A DNA stretch of 64,000 nucleotides from Bryobacteraceae bacterium (GTDB lineage Bacteria > Acidobacteriota > Terriglobia > Bryobacterales > Bryobacteraceae): contig JARKOC010000058.1 of assembly GCA_029975915.1 (NCBI GenBank), forward strand, positions 124,001 through 188,000, given 5' to 3'. Positions 17,491-27,528 of the stretch are shown one piece after another (the stretch's first letter is position 1; the number at the start of each line of letters is the position of its first letter). The position numbers were made by a program, and so were the translations under genes. The notes beneath the pieces were generated by a model, which did not search any database, was not told the origin of the DNA, and saw only the letters and a program-made list of their open reading frames with translations.

Positions 17491-17958
17491 ATGCGGATTA
17501 TTCTCAAAACGGTGGTGACTGTGGCACTGCATACGATGTGTGTGTGGGCGGCGGGACCCGAACATGACGTCATCGCTGCGGTGCAACGGGTCTTTGACGC
17601 CATGGCGGCCAAGGATGCGCAAGCTCTCAGCGCCGCGTTCCTCCCGGATGCAAGGCTGGTGGCGTTGTCGCCAGAGGGCCGGGTGACGAGCACACCCGCG
17701 GCCGAGTGGAATGCGCGGATCTCCACGATGCAGGAGACTCCGCTGGAACGCATGTGGTCGCCGAAGGTGCTGATCGACGGTTCGCTGGCCACCCTGTGGG
17801 CGCCGTATGATTTCCACCGCGGAGGCAAGTTCAGCCATTGCGGGACCGACCAGGTGACGCTTGTCCGCCAGGACGGCGTTTGGAAGGTGGCGGCGCTGGC
17901 CTACACCATTCAGCGGGAGGGTTGCCAGCCTAGCCCGCTCGGGCCGCCGAAGCCCTGA
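17491..17958 (+). CDS. Exported NTF2/SnoaL-like protein
   Basis: A 155-residue protein starting MRIILKTVVTVALHTMCVWAAG, a signal peptide. The mature part matches the nuclear transport factor 2-like cone fold: VIAAVQRVFDAMAAKDAQALSAAFLPDARL, LIDGSLATLWAPYDFHRGGKFSHCG and VWKVAALAYT. Members bind small hydrophobic ligands or act as accessory enzymes; no specific substrate can be given. The ATG at 17491 begins the signal peptide, so the 21-codon upstream extension is rejected. Confidence 0.8.
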   Translation: MRIILKTVVTVALHTMCVWAAGPEHDVIAAVQRVFDAMAAKDAQALSAAFLPDARLVALSPEGRVTSTPAAEWNARISTMQETPLERMWSPKVLIDGSLATLWAPYDFHRGGKFSHCGTDQVTLVRQDGVWKVAALAYTIQREGCQPSPLGPPKP

Positions 17959-18133
17959 GGCTTGCCGCGCAACATGCATCCTAGTCAGGATTGAAGGCGA
18001 CGCTGGCAGCCCAATTGCCCCGTCGCGTATTTGAACTTCCCATGCGCACCGAGTCTCTTGTTGGTGTTCAAATCGTGCCGGCCCCAATCGCGAAACTTCG
18101 CGCTGCACGTCAAATTGAATTTCACAGGCTCCG

Positions 18134-18535
18134 CTATTGAGGCGCCCGAGACGATTGCACAGCGCGGGCATTCCGGAACAGATTTGCGGCGAATACCATG
18201 AGCGATAGCAGCACCACAGCGGAACCGGCGCCAATGACGGGTTCTACGTCCTTCCGTCCAAAAGCCTCCATTGCGAGGCTTGCCAACATGACGGGCAGTC
18301 CGAGATTGTGTCCCCAGAAATGGACAGGCGCCAGCCTGGAATTCGCACATTCTGGAAGCACGAGATAGACGATGCCGCTGATCGCCATCGCTGCCCAGCC
18401 CAGCAGCAGTGTGTGCGAATGGACCGAGGCAAGCCAGAAACTTTTGGAGATCCCCATGGCGAGGCCGAGAACCAGCCCAGCGGCGAGGTAGATGACCGAC
18501 ATATGGAGCATTCTGATGCCAATGTTCGGCTTCAT
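18134..18535 (-). CDS. Four-helix cbb3-oxidase-subunit-I-like membrane protein
   Basis: A 133-residue protein with AAGGAGGG upstream of its ATG. Four hydrophobic helices are visible. VHSHTLLLGWAAMAISGIVY and LAPVHFWGHNLGLPVMLASL resemble the His-bearing helices of CcoN/NorB-like heme-copper oxidase subunit I, as in the short proteins often annotated as cytochrome-c oxidase subunit I-like. At one third of the normal size it cannot be an oxidase core; it may bind heme or be an accessory factor. Confidence 0.75.
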   Translation of the reverse strand: MKPNIGIRMLHMSVIYLAAGLVLGLAMGISKSFWLASVHSHTLLLGWAAMAISGIVYLVLPECANSRLAPVHFWGHNLGLPVMLASLAMEAFGRKDVEPVIGAGSAVVLLSLMVFAANLFRNARAVQSSRAPQ

Positions 18536-18714
18536 GCCCGATTGACCCTCCTTGCAGGGAGCAGTATGCGCCCGGAGGCCGGTTTCGCCAGTGACTGGAG
18601 TCACACGGTCGGAGTGGAAGCGATCGAGTCCAGCGGAACGGGGCTGGTCGGGCGGCCCTGAGTGATGTCATGCCAGCGATTGCTGGGCGGCCCGCGGCAA
18701 CAGGTTGGAGGGCC

Positions 18715-19314
18715 TCACTGGAGGCGCGCCTTTAGCGTATTCAGAACGGCGGCCCAGGCGTCGCGCATTCCGTCGGCGGCGGCGCGGGTCTGGAGCCGGT
18801 CGTGGTTGATCATCAACGATGTTTTGCCTGCCGCATCCGTGCACTTGATTTCAACAACCTCGCCGGGGTGGTGGTTCGGACCGGACCAGGTAAAGCGGAT
18901 GACCTTGCCCGGCGCCACCTTCTTGAAAACGCCCCTGTGACCGTCGCCGGCGTCGAATTCAGCGCCTTCGGCCACCTTGACGCCTTCGCCAAGCCACCAT
19001 GATCCATCGGCGAACTCATTGATGGCAGCTTCATGGGACACTGTGAGGGCCTTGGTCACGCAGATGTTGTAGCCCTTGGGGTGGCCGTCCTTTTCATAAA
19101 CGCCGCGCGCCTTTTCGTATTCGACGATGAGGGTCGTCGCCCACCAGGGGTCAACTTTCATCTGGCGATACAGGTATTCCATCAGAACACGGCGGCCCTG
19201 GGATGGACCTCCGCGGGAGTCAAGATGGGCGTACCAGTCATCCAGCGTCCTGCCTGTGGCGGCCCTGGCGGATGCCTGCGAAACTTCGTTTTGAGACTTG
19301 TACTCGACTTTCAT
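18715..19314 (-). CDS. DUF4287 and SRPBCC (AHSA1-like) domain protein
   Basis: A 199-residue soluble protein. Residues 14-75 match DUF4287 (ATGRTLDDWYAHLDSRG, HPKGYNICVTKALTV). Residues 75-199 form a helix-grip SRPBCC/AHSA1 fold (GSWWLGEGVKVAEGAEFDAGDG, VIRFTWSGPNHHPGEVVEIKC, RDAWAAVLNTLKARL). AHSA1 relatives bind hydrophobic ligands or co-chaperone partners; the actual role is unknown. The second Met (19314) is taken as the start. Confidence 0.83.
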   Translation of the reverse strand: MKVEYKSQNEVSQASARAATGRTLDDWYAHLDSRGGPSQGRRVLMEYLYRQMKVDPWWATTLIVEYEKARGVYEKDGHPKGYNICVTKALTVSHEAAINEFADGSWWLGEGVKVAEGAEFDAGDGHRGVFKKVAPGKVIRFTWSGPNHHPGEVVEIKCTDAAGKTSLMINHDRLQTRAAADGMRDAWAAVLNTLKARLQ

Positions 19315-19456
19315 GCAACACCCCGTTCGACCCACAGTAGATGTGCCGCGTCCGAAGAGGATTCAACTTTGACACCCCTCAGTTCATGAACGCGTGGTGA
19401 AAGAGCTTCCACGAGGCTTTTGTTCGGTTTAGAATTGCGTGAACGAGGAGGCATCC

Positions 19457-20461
19457 GTGAAGCAGCAGCTATCCACCCGCAGAGGATTCTTTCTGGCCGG
19501 CGCGCCGGCGGCGCTGGCGACGGCCGTGATGGCCCAAACGCAGCCTTCGGCATCTGGCATCCCGACCCGGCCGCTTGGCAAGACAGGCGTGCGAGTATCG
19601 TTCCTGGGCCTTGGAGGTGCGCATGTTGGCCGGGTCCAGCCGGAGGCGGAGGCGGTGAAGATCATCCACGCATCGATCGACGGCGGCATGACGTTCATGG
19701 ACAACGCCTGGGAGTACAACAAAGGCCGAAGCGAAGAGGTGATGGGCAAGGCCTTCTTGACGCCTGGTTACCGTGGCAGGGCATTCCTGATGACAAAGGT
19801 CTGCAGCCGCGAAGGCAAGGGGGTGATGGAGCAGATCGAAGACGGGCTGAAGCGGATGAACACGGATCGCATCGACCTCGTCCAGTTCCACGAGTGCAAT
19901 TACCACAACGACCCGGAGTGGATCGTCGAGAAGGGCGGGCTGAAGGCGCTGCTCAATGCGCGCCAGCAGGGCAAGGTGCGCTTCATCGGATTCACGGGCC
20001 ACAAGTCGCCGGCGATCCACAACCGGATGCTGGCGCTCAACGTCGAGTGGGACGCCTGCCAGATGCCGAACAACGTGATGGACGCGGGCTTCCTCAGTTT
20101 CCGCCATGAGACGATGCCCATCTGTCTCGAAAAAGGCATCGGCATCATCGGGATGAAGGGCTGCTGCGGCGATGGGAAGATTGTCAGGGACGGGCTGGTG
20201 ACGTTGGAGGAGTGTTACCGCTATTGCCTTTCGCAGCCGGTGAGCAGTCAGGTGGTTGGGCTGACGACGATGGAGATGCTTGAAACGGCGCTGCGCATCG
20301 GACGGTCGTTCACGCCGCTGACTCAGGAGGAACACCAGGCGCTGATCACGCGGCTGCGCGAACCGCGCGGCGATGGGCGCTACGAGCTGTTCAAGACGAG
20401 CAAGCGATACGACAGCGGGTATCACAGGACGCAGCACGGTTTCGAAGTGCAGGGGGTGTGA
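19457..20461 (+). CDS. Tat-exported aldo/keto reductase
   Basis: A 334-residue protein starting at GTG (19457), six bases after GAGGAG. The N-terminus QLSTRRGFFLAGAPAALATAVMA is a twin-arginine signal. The AKR barrel shows FMDNAWEYNKGRSEEVMG (catalytic Asp and Tyr), LMTKVCS (Lys) and DLVQFHEC (His), completing the catalytic tetrad. It reduces or oxidises carbonyls with NAD(P)H. The gene is convergent with hisA, with seven bases between them. Confidence 0.9.
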   Translation: MKQQLSTRRGFFLAGAPAALATAVMAQTQPSASGIPTRPLGKTGVRVSFLGLGGAHVGRVQPEAEAVKIIHASIDGGMTFMDNAWEYNKGRSEEVMGKAFLTPGYRGRAFLMTKVCSREGKGVMEQIEDGLKRMNTDRIDLVQFHECNYHNDPEWIVEKGGLKALLNARQQGKVRFIGFTGHKSPAIHNRMLALNVEWDACQMPNNVMDAGFLSFRHETMPICLEKGIGIIGMKGCCGDGKIVRDGLVTLEECYRYCLSQPVSSQVVGLTTMEMLETALRIGRSFTPLTQEEHQALITRLREPRGDGRYELFKTSKRYDSGYHRTQHGFEVQGV

Positions 20462-20468
20462 GCCGGGA

Positions 20469-21169
20469 CTAGAGTTGGGCGTTCAGCCGGCGGAGTTCGG
20501 CGAGATCGAGACGGCCGGTGTAGACGGCCATGCCGAGAGCGGCGTCGATCTTGAGTTCATTCAGGGCAAGGATTTCTTCCATCGTGGTGATGCCGCCGGC
20601 GGCGGTAATGGGCAGGGAGGTGCCGGCGCGAAGGCGGCCGAACCAGCCGAGGTCAGTGCCCTGCATCATGCCCTCCTTGTCGACGTAGGTGCAAAGGAAG
20701 CTGCCACAGTAGGGTTCAAGTTGCGCAAGGACCTGTTCAGCGGTGAGGTCGATCGCTTCAGTCCAACCTTTCACGACGATGCGGCCGTGCTTGGAATCGA
20801 GCGCGACGGTCACTCGCTCGCGGCCGACCTCGGCGGCAATCGATGACAGCAGGGCGTGGTTGACGCCGTTCATTGTAAACGCTGATGTTCCGACAATGAC
20901 ACGGTGGGCGCCGCAGTCAAGGAGCGTCCGTGCTCGTTCAGCAGTTCTCACGCCGCCGCCGACGCGGCAGCGCGCTCGCGAGGCGAGCAGTTCCACGATG
21001 GCGTTGTTTTCGCCGCGGCCCAGGGCGGCGTCGAGGTCGATCACCTGGATCTCAGGGAATCCCTCGAAACGGGTCAGCATTTCGAGCGGCGCGGCGCCTT
21101 CCAGTGCCTTCTCCTTGCCCTGGATGAGCTGCACGACTTTGCCGTTCATCAGGTCGATGCAGGGAACGA

Positions 21170-21173
<4 letters not shown>
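20469..21173 (-). CDS. hisA: ProFAR isomerase HisA
   Basis: A 234-residue (beta/alpha)8-barrel enzyme of histidine biosynthesis that isomerises ProFAR to PRFAR in the cytoplasm. The catalytic Asp is in [16 protein letters not shown] and the second in [15 protein letters not shown]. Phosphate-binding loops [18 protein letters not shown] and [11 protein letters not shown] are present. It is the last gene of the his operon and overlaps hisF by four bases (ATGA), which implies translational coupling. Confidence 0.96.
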
Positions 21174-21934
<761 letters not shown>

Positions 21935-21936
21935 GG

Positions 21937-22530
21937 TTACAACTCCACGAAGTTGCGCACGATCTTCAGCCCGAGCGGGCCCGACTTTTCGGGATGGAAT
22001 TGGACGCCGAAGATGTTGTCCTGCTCGAGCGCGGCTGTGTAGTCGAGCGTGTAGTTGCACACGGCGGCTGTTTGCGGCGTCACCGGGCAATAGTAACTGT
22101 GGGCGAAGTAGACATACGGGTTGGGTCCGATGTCTGCCAGGAGCTTGCCGGGCTTTGACGGGACGATCTCGTTCCAACCCATGTGGGGCACGCGGGCATC
22201 GGCGGCGAAGCGTTTGACCTGGCCGGGAAAAAGGCCGAAGCCGGTCTCCTCCGGCGCTTCCTCGCTCACTTCAAACAGCGCCTGCATGCCGAGGCAGATG
22301 CCCAGGAACGGCGTGCCCGAACGCAGCTTGGAGATGATTGGCTGTCGCAGGCCGAGGTCATCGAGCGCCCGCAGCATCTGGCCATAGTGGCCGACGCCTG
22401 GCAGGATAAGCTTTGCGGCTTTCCCGACACCCTCGGGCGAACAAGTGAGTTGGTACGCCGCGCCGATGGCGCCGAGCGTGTTTTGGACCGAGCGCAGGTT
22501 GCCCGCGCCGTAATCGATGATGGTAATCAC
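21937..22530 (-). CDS. hisH: Imidazole glycerol phosphate synthase glutaminase subunit HisH
   Basis: A 197-residue class I glutamine amidotransferase. The nucleophile Cys is in [14 protein letters not shown] and the His/Glu pair in [11 protein letters not shown]. It starts with the family motif [14 protein letters not shown]. It delivers ammonia through the HisF barrel. It overlaps hisB by four bases upstream. Confidence 0.96.
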   Translation of the reverse strand: MITIIDYGAGNLRSVQNTLGAIGAAYQLTCSPEGVGKAAKLILPGVGHYGQMLRALDDLGLRQPIISKLRSGTPFLGICLGMQALFEVSEEAPEETGFGLFPGQVKRFAADARVPHMGWNEIVPSKPGKLLADIGPNPYVYFAHSYYCPVTPQTAAVCNYTLDYTAALEQDNIFGVQFHPEKSGPLGLKIVRNFVEL

Positions 22531-23114
22531 AGCAAACCCTTGGTTGACGGCAACTGGTCTCTCAGGCGGGCGTCAGTGGAACAGGCGTAGCGCATGGCGC
22601 GCGCCCAGCATTTGAAGATGGCTTCGATCTTGTGATGATTCGACCGGCCATGCATGATCTTGGCGTGAAGGTTCGCGCCGGCGTGTGTGGTGAACCCGTG
22701 GAAGAAGTCTTCCATGAGTTCTGATTGCAGATCGCCGACCAGGCGCGTCTTCACCTTGTCTTCGTAGACGAGGTACGGGCGGCCGCCAAGGTCAACCGCG
22801 ACGACGGCGAGAGTTTCGTCCATTGGCAGGACGAAGTAGCCCGCGCGGTTGATGCCCTTGCGGTCGCCGAGCGCCTTTGAGAAAAGCTGTCCGAGAACGA
22901 TACCAATGTCCTCGACCGTGTGGTGTTGATCGACGTCCATGTCGCCCTGGGCGTCGATACTCAGGTCGAATCCGCCATGCTTGGCGAAGAGTTCGAGCAT
23001 GTGATCCAGGAAGCGGACCTGCGTAGAGACGGTGTAGCGCCCCTTGCCTTCGATCTTCAGCGACCCTCGTATCTGGGTTTCGCGCGTGATCCTTTCAACC
23101 ACAGCCGATCTCAT
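22527..23114 (-). CDS. hisB: Imidazoleglycerol-phosphate dehydratase HisB
   Basis: A 195-residue monofunctional dehydratase with the metal-binding motifs [35 protein letters not shown] and [19 protein letters not shown]. It lacks the N-terminal histidinol-phosphate phosphatase domain found in enteric HisB, so that reaction must be supplied by another gene. It overlaps the upstream HAD gene by four bases and hisH by four. Confidence 0.96.
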   Translation of the reverse strand: MRSAVVERITRETQIRGSLKIEGKGRYTVSTQVRFLDHMLELFAKHGGFDLSIDAQGDMDVDQHHTVEDIGIVLGQLFSKALGDRKGINRAGYFVLPMDETLAVVAVDLGGRPYLVYEDKVKTRLVGDLQSELMEDFFHGFTTHAGANLHAKIMHGRSNHHKIEAIFKCWARAMRYACSTDARLRDQLPSTKGLL

Positions 23115-23803
23115 GGCAGCACCTCCTCCAGTTTGTTGATGTCCTCGATAATTGCGATGGCCTTCTCTTCGCGCATGGCAGCGACGAGCTCGTCGAAACA
23201 CGGGTTCGACCGCGCGGCGATGCCGATGAAGGGCACGCCGGCGGCACGGGAACTGCGTGCGTCGTCCACGGTGTCGCCGACGTAATAGAGCGAAGAGGCG
23301 CCAGTCTTCTCACGGATCATGTTCAAGCCGTCGGGAGCGGGCTTGCCGTTGACGACATCGTCCGAGGTCAACAATGGATCGAAGCGTATGAAGGGCGCGT
23401 ACTTGTTCAGCGTCACCGCGGCCTCGGCCCGGTTGCGCCCGGTGAAGATCGCCAATTGATAACGCGCCGCAAGCCTGTTCAGCAGGCCGTCCGACGGAAC
23501 CCACTGTTCGCGCGAAATCAGACCGTCATTGTTCTCGCCGAAGAAGATCTTGCAGAAGTACTCGACGACGGTCTGATAGGGCAATTCGACGCCTAGGTCT
23601 CGGCAGAGTTGCTGCGACAGCAGCCAGTCGTTATTGAAGCCGCCGCGATTTTTGTAGCCATAAATCGTTTCGCGTTCCACCGTGGCGCCGGTAAAGTGGC
23701 GCACCGTCAGGACAATGCCTTCGATATAGCTCTCGCTCACTTCGGCCAGAACGCCGTCCATGTCGAAGATCAATACGGGCCGTAATGCGCCGCTGCGGCT
23801 CAT
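23111..23803 (-). CDS. HAD-superfamily phosphatase in the his operon (candidate histidinol-phosphatase)
   Basis: A 230-residue HAD hydrolase. Motif I is [12 protein letters not shown] (two Asp), motif II lies in [12 protein letters not shown] (Thr), and motifs III/IV are in [12 protein letters not shown] and [18 protein letters not shown] cap domain fills residues 20-110, and the sequence resembles subfamily IA hypothetical phosphatases (TIGR01548 type). It sits between hisC and hisB with four-base overlaps on both sides, and no other histidinol-phosphate phosphatase is in the operon, so it is the natural candidate for HisN activity. The ATG at 23803 gives the ATGA overlap; a GTG two codons earlier is possible. 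Confidence 0.85.
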   Translation of the reverse strand: MSRSGALRPVLIFDMDGVLAEVSESYIEGIVLTVRHFTGATVERETIYGYKNRGGFNNDWLLSQQLCRDLGVELPYQTVVEYFCKIFFGENNDGLISREQWVPSDGLLNRLAARYQLAIFTGRNRAEAAVTLNKYAPFIRFDPLLTSDDVVNGKPAPDGLNMIREKTGASSLYYVGDTVDDARSSRAAGVPFIGIAARSNPCFDELVAAMREEKAIAIIEDINKLEEVLP

Positions 23804-24858
23804 TTCCACACCTCGTCCAGCGCGGCGAAGAAGCGGCTGGCTTGCTCGGGCGTTCCCGCCGTGACACGGACCGTGCCGGGGATCTCATAGCTGCGGTCGC
23901 GGATGAGAACGCCGCGATCGCGCAGTCCGTCCCGGATCGATCTGGCTTTGTCTCCAGCATGGAAGAGCACAAAATTCGCCTGGCTTGAATAGAACGGAAT
24001 GCCGCGCTGGCGGAATCCCTCGTAGATCGCGTTACGAGCCTCGACCGCGTTGCGAACATACTCACTCACATATGTTTCGTCTTCCACTGCAGCCCGGACG
24101 GCGAGGGCGGCCAGCATGTTGACGCTGTAGGGCGACTGCGCCTTGCGCACATAGGCGACATTCTGTTTTTGCGAAAACAGGCAGCCGACGCGCATTGCCG
24201 CCATGCCGAAGGCCTTGGAGAAAGTCCGGCTGACAAACAAATTCGGGCAGGCGTCGATGAGCGGTAGTGCGGTTACGCCGAAGAATTCGAAGTAGGCTTC
24301 ATCGATGAGGACCGCCGCGCGGGGCGCGGCCTTGAGGATGGTCTCAACCGCATCGAGGCGGATGGCCGTGCCGGTTGGGTTGTTGGGGTTCGAGATGAGA
24401 ATCACTCGCGTTGCGGGCGTCACGGCGGCGATCAGTTCCTCCAGCGGGAACGAAAGATCCTCGCTCCGATAGGGAACCTCGATTAGGCTGCCTCCGGCGA
24501 CCTCGGCGTAGAAGCGATACATGGCGTAGGACGGGTGCAGGATCAGCACTTCATCGTTGTCGTCGACGTAGGTGTTGATGAGGACCTGAATCGCTTCGTC
24601 GGTGCCGTTGGTGATGGCGAAGCGCTCTTCCGGCTGGTCGAAGTACCGTGCCAGTGCGGCTCGCGTGGCTTCGTATTCGGGGTAGATTGACAACTGCTCC
24701 TGGGTCAGCTTCTCCGAGAGAAATTTGATGACGGCGGGCGAGCAGCCGACCGTATTCTCGTTGAAATCGAGGCGGAGCTTGCCGGCACGGCCGGCGGTGG
24801 GCGGCGAGTAAGGCGCCATGCGCTCGATGGCGGAGCGGGGTTTCAATGCATCAGCCAC
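23800..24858 (-). CDS. hisC: Histidinol-phosphate aminotransferase HisC
   Basis: A 352-residue PLP enzyme. It starts at GTG (24858) behind GGAGGTG; the longer frame to 24927 lies inside hisD. Motifs are LDFNENTVGCSP, ITNGTDEAIQVLIN, LISNPNNPTG, VLIDEAYFEFFG and the PLP lysine in SRTFSKAFGMAAMRVG. It transaminates imidazole acetol phosphate to histidinol phosphate. It overlaps hisD by eight bases. Confidence 0.95.
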   Translation of the reverse strand: MADALKPRSAIERMAPYSPPTAGRAGKLRLDFNENTVGCSPAVIKFLSEKLTQEQLSIYPEYEATRAALARYFDQPEERFAITNGTDEAIQVLINTYVDDNDEVLILHPSYAMYRFYAEVAGGSLIEVPYRSEDLSFPLEELIAAVTPATRVILISNPNNPTGTAIRLDAVETILKAAPRAAVLIDEAYFEFFGVTALPLIDACPNLFVSRTFSKAFGMAAMRVGCLFSQKQNVAYVRKAQSPYSVNMLAALAVRAAVEDETYVSEYVRNAVEARNAIYEGFRQRGIPFYSSQANFVLFHAGDKARSIRDGLRDRGVLIRDRSYEIPGTVRVTAGTPEQASRFFAALDEVWK

Positions 24859-26095
24859 GGGTGCGCACCTCCACCGAGCGCGCGTGCGCTTCCAATCCTT
24901 CGGCGCGGGCCAGCGTCGTGATCGCACCTTCCAGCCGCTTCAGCGCAGGCCTGTTCAGCTGCTGGACCGAGATCGTCTTCACGAAGTCGGCGGCCGACAG
25001 GCCGCCGCGCAACCGGGCCACGCCTGAAGTCGGCAGGACATGATTCGGGCCTGAAGCATAGTCGCCCGCAGCCTCTGTACTCATAGGGCCGAGGAAGATG
25101 CTGCCCGCGTGGCGGATCTTTGCGAGCAAACTCGCATCGTGCAGGCTCAAATGCTCTGGCGCGAAACGATTGGAGAGTTCGACTGCCTCGTCAAGCGATG
25201 AGACGAGAATGATGGCGCTGTTGCGGTCTATGGCCTTGCGGGCCACTGGCGAAGTGGGCAGCGTGGCGAGTTGCGCTTCGAGTTCGTCGAAGACAGCTGC
25301 CGCCAGGGCCTTCGATGTTGTCAGCAGGATGGCCGATGCGTCGGTGTCGTGTTCGGCCTGTGCCAGCATGTCGGCGGCCAGCCAGCGGGGATTGCCATCG
25401 GCGGCAATAATCAGGATTTCGGTCGGACCGGCGACGAAATCAATGCCCACTTCGCCGGCGAGCAACTTCTTGGCCGCGGCGACATAGATGTTGCCAGGCC
25501 CCACAATGCGGTCAGCGCGTGGGACGGTCTTGGTTCCGTATGCGAATGCCGCGATGGCGTGTGCGCCGCCCATCTCGAAGACGTGAGTCGCGCCAAGCAT
25601 ATGGGCCGTCCCGAAGATGCCGTCCACGGCTTTCGGGGCGCAGACCAGAATGTTCGAGACGCCGGCGACGGCGGCCGGCACGACGGTCATGATGACAGTC
25701 GAGGGCAGGGGATAGCGGCCGGCGGGGATGTAAGCGGCGACGGTGTCGAGCGGCCGAACGATCTGCGACAGCTTCAATCCCGGCGCGGGTTCGGTCTTTT
25801 TCGTCTGAGGCAACTGGAGCCGGGCGTAGGCGCGGACGTGTCTGGCCGATTCCTTCACCGCGCGCTTGAACTCAGCGCTCAACCTGGAGGCGGCAGCGGC
25901 CAATTCCTCCTCAGGCACGGCCACGCTCTTGCGCGCAAGATTGTCGAACTTCCGCGCGTAGCCAAGCAAAGCCTTGTCGCCCTTCTTCCGCACGTCATCG
26001 AGAATCGGGCGCACCACGGCTTCCGCCTCGCTCATGCGCGCGGCGCGGCGGCTCAGCAGCCTTCCTGCATCCTTGCTTTCAATGATTCGAAGCAT
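24851..26095 (-). CDS. hisD: Histidinol dehydrogenase HisD
   Basis: A 414-residue zinc, NAD-dependent enzyme that oxidises L-histidinol to L-histidine. Motifs are AAYIPAGRYPLPSTVIMT, ADRIVGPGNIYVAAAKKLL, GIDFVAGPTEILIIA, AQAEHDTDASAILLT and APEHLSLH (catalytic Glu-His pair). Length is normal for the family. It is nine bases downstream of hisG. Confidence 0.96.
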   Translation of the reverse strand: MLRIIESKDAGRLLSRRAARMSEAEAVVRPILDDVRKKGDKALLGYARKFDNLARKSVAVPEEELAAAASRLSAEFKRAVKESARHVRAYARLQLPQTKKTEPAPGLKLSQIVRPLDTVAAYIPAGRYPLPSTVIMTVVPAAVAGVSNILVCAPKAVDGIFGTAHMLGATHVFEMGGAHAIAAFAYGTKTVPRADRIVGPGNIYVAAAKKLLAGEVGIDFVAGPTEILIIAADGNPRWLAADMLAQAEHDTDASAILLTTSKALAAAVFDELEAQLATLPTSPVARKAIDRNSAIILVSSLDEAVELSNRFAPEHLSLHDASLLAKIRHAGSIFLGPMSTEAAGDYASGPNHVLPTSGVARLRGGLSAADFVKTISVQQLNRPALKRLEGAITTLARAEGLEAHARSVEVRTRG

Positions 26096-26104
26096 CGCCG
26101 GTCC

Positions 26105-26974
26105 TCACATCACGATCTTGTTCAACGGGTACTCAACGATGCCTTGCGCACCGGCCTGTTTCAGGCGGGGAATGATGGTGCGCACGGTGGATTCATCGAG
26201 AATAGTATTTACAGCCAGCCAATCGCCGTCGCTCAGCGGTGAAACTGTCGGGTTCTTCAATGCCGGAAGGACGCCGAGCACAGCGGCGAGCTCCGCTTTT
26301 TGAACGTTCAGCATCAGTCCGACTTTGCCCAGAGCGGCGATGGCGCCGTCGAGCAGAATCTTCATGTCTTCGAGCTTTTGCCGCTTCCACGGATCGGCCC
26401 AGGCTTGTTTGTTGGCGACAAGCTGGGTGTTGGATTCCATCACGGTCTCGACGATGCGCAACTTGTTGGCGCGCAGCGACGAGCCGGTTTCGGTCACTTC
26501 AACGATGGCGTCGGCCAGTTCGGGCGGCTTCACTTCAGTGGCGCCCCAACTGAACTCGACCTTTGCAGTGACGCCATATTTGGCGAGGTAGCGCGTGGTC
26601 GCGCCGACAAGCTCAGTCGCAATGATCTTGCCTTCCAAGTCCTTGGCCGATTGAATCGGCGACGCCTCGGGCACGGCCAGCACCCAGCGGACCTTCCCGA
26701 AACTCTGTTTCGCATACACCAAATCGGCCACAGTGACCACGTCGGAGTCGTTTTCGACCACCCAGTCGTAGCCGGTCAGCCCGGCATCGAGGACACCGTC
26801 CTCGACATAGCGCGCCATCTCCTGGGCGCGGATCAGCATGCACTCGATTTCGGGGTCGTCGATGGAAGGGAAGTAGCTGCGGCTCGATGTGGAGATGTTG
26901 AAGCCGGCTTTGCGGAACAGATCGACAGTCGCATTTTCAAGCGACCCCTTGGGAATGCCCAGTTTGAGTTTCAT
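26105..26974 (-). CDS. hisG: ATP phosphoribosyltransferase, long form HisG
   Basis: A 289-residue long-form HisG. The catalytic core (residues 1-210) shows [27 protein letters not shown] and the PRPP-binding region [12 protein letters not shown] and [21 protein letters not shown]. Residues 215-289 form the C-terminal ACT-like domain that senses histidine in long HisG enzymes. Therefore HisZ is not required. It catalyses the committed first step and would be feedback inhibited, adding to the attenuator control. Confidence 0.95.
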   Translation of the reverse strand: MKLKLGIPKGSLENATVDLFRKAGFNISTSSRSYFPSIDDPEIECMLIRAQEMARYVEDGVLDAGLTGYDWVVENDSDVVTVADLVYAKQSFGKVRWVLAVPEASPIQSAKDLEGKIIATELVGATTRYLAKYGVTAKVEFSWGATEVKPPELADAIVEVTETGSSLRANKLRIVETVMESNTQLVANKQAWADPWKRQKLEDMKILLDGAIAALGKVGLMLNVQKAELAAVLGVLPALKNPTVSPLSDGDWLAVNTILDESTVRTIIPRLKQAGAQGIVEYPLNKIVM

Positions 26975-26977
26975 CGT

Positions 26978-27346
26978 CTAGTACACCTTCTCTGGATCGT
27001 ATGTCTGCGCCTCGGTCACCTTCCACTCGCCTGCGTCGAGTGTGCGGAAGAAGCAGGATTCATAGCCCTCGTGACAGACGCCGGGGCCGAGTGACTCGAC
27101 CTGAAGCAGGACACAGTCCCTGTCGCAGTCGGTCTGAATTGACTTCACCACAAGCTTATGGCCCGACGATTCGCCCTTCAGCCACAGTTTGTTGCGTGAG
27201 CGGCTGAAGAACGTCGCGAAGCCGGTTTCAACGGTCAGTCTGAAGGACTCTTCGTTCATGAATCCGACCATCAAGACGCGGCCCGATCCTGCGTCCTGAA
27301 TGACGGCCGGGATGAGGCCATCGAGTTTGCTGAAGTCCAATGTCAT
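26978..27346 (-). CDS. hisI: Phosphoribosyl-AMP cyclohydrolase HisI (without HisE domain)
   Basis: A 122-residue enzyme with LWLKGESSGH and the zinc-site motif QTDCDRDCVLLQV plus a later Cys (PGVCHEGYESCFFR). It opens the purine ring of PR-AMP. The fused or separate HisE pyrophosphohydrolase is absent here and must be elsewhere. It is the first enzyme gene of the operon, starting 12 bases after the attenuator T-run. It ends three bases before hisG. Confidence 0.95.
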   Translation of the reverse strand: MTLDFSKLDGLIPAVIQDAGSGRVLMVGFMNEESFRLTVETGFATFFSRSRNKLWLKGESSGHKLVVKSIQTDCDRDCVLLQVESLGPGVCHEGYESCFFRTLDAGEWKVTEAQTYDPEKVY

Positions 27347-27357
27347 TTTTTTCTGTC

Positions 27358-27400
27358 CTGAAACAAAAGTGGCCCGCCGGTTTCGCTCGGCGGGCCACTT
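27358..27400 (-). terminator. his attenuator terminator
   Basis: On the minus strand AAGTGGCCCGCCG (27400-27388) pairs perfectly with CGGCGGGCCACTT (27379-27367) over 13 bp around an 8-base loop, followed by TTTTGTTTC. It lies between the His-rich leader peptide and hisI. GCCCGCC in its 5' arm (27395-27389) is complementary to GGCGGGC in the leader (27444-27438), giving a 7-bp candidate antiterminator. Confidence 0.9.
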
Positions 27401-27437
27401 GATCTCCGTCTTCTTGCTCGTCGCTAAGACGCGGATC
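27401..27437 (-). promoter_or_regulatory. Upstream hairpin of the his attenuator
   Basis: GATCCGCGTCTT (27437-27426) can pair with AAGACGGAGATC (27412-27401) in 10 of 12 positions. It overlaps the leader stop codon and abuts the terminator, as a pause or protector hairpin would. Confidence 0.55.
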
Positions 27438-27492
27438 GCCCGCCCATCGCATGATGGTGATGGTGAGCGTGAATTGCGTTCACAACGAACAT
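27424..27492 (-). CDS. hisL: his operon leader peptide
   Basis: A 22-residue frame, too short for usual gene finding. It begins MFVVNAI and has six His in the seven residues 8-14 (HAHHHHH), ending in a TAG codon. Such a run is essentially diagnostic of transcription attenuation: when charged tRNA-His is scarce the ribosome stalls on the His codons (CAC and CAT mixed) and the terminator at 27358-27400 does not form. An in-frame TAG lies five codons upstream, fixing the start. The ribosome binding site is weak. The promoter must overlap the end of the tonB-like gene. Confidence 0.9.
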   Translation of the reverse strand: MFVVNAIHAHHHHHAMGGRSAS

Positions 27493-27528
27493 CGAAACTT
27501 TAGTCTAGCGCAAAAGGATCGGTTTTGG

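Noticed and set aside
19469..20437. A 322-codon minus-strand frame opposite the aldo/keto reductase
   Set aside because: It lies wholly inside a well-supported gene and shows no family motif.
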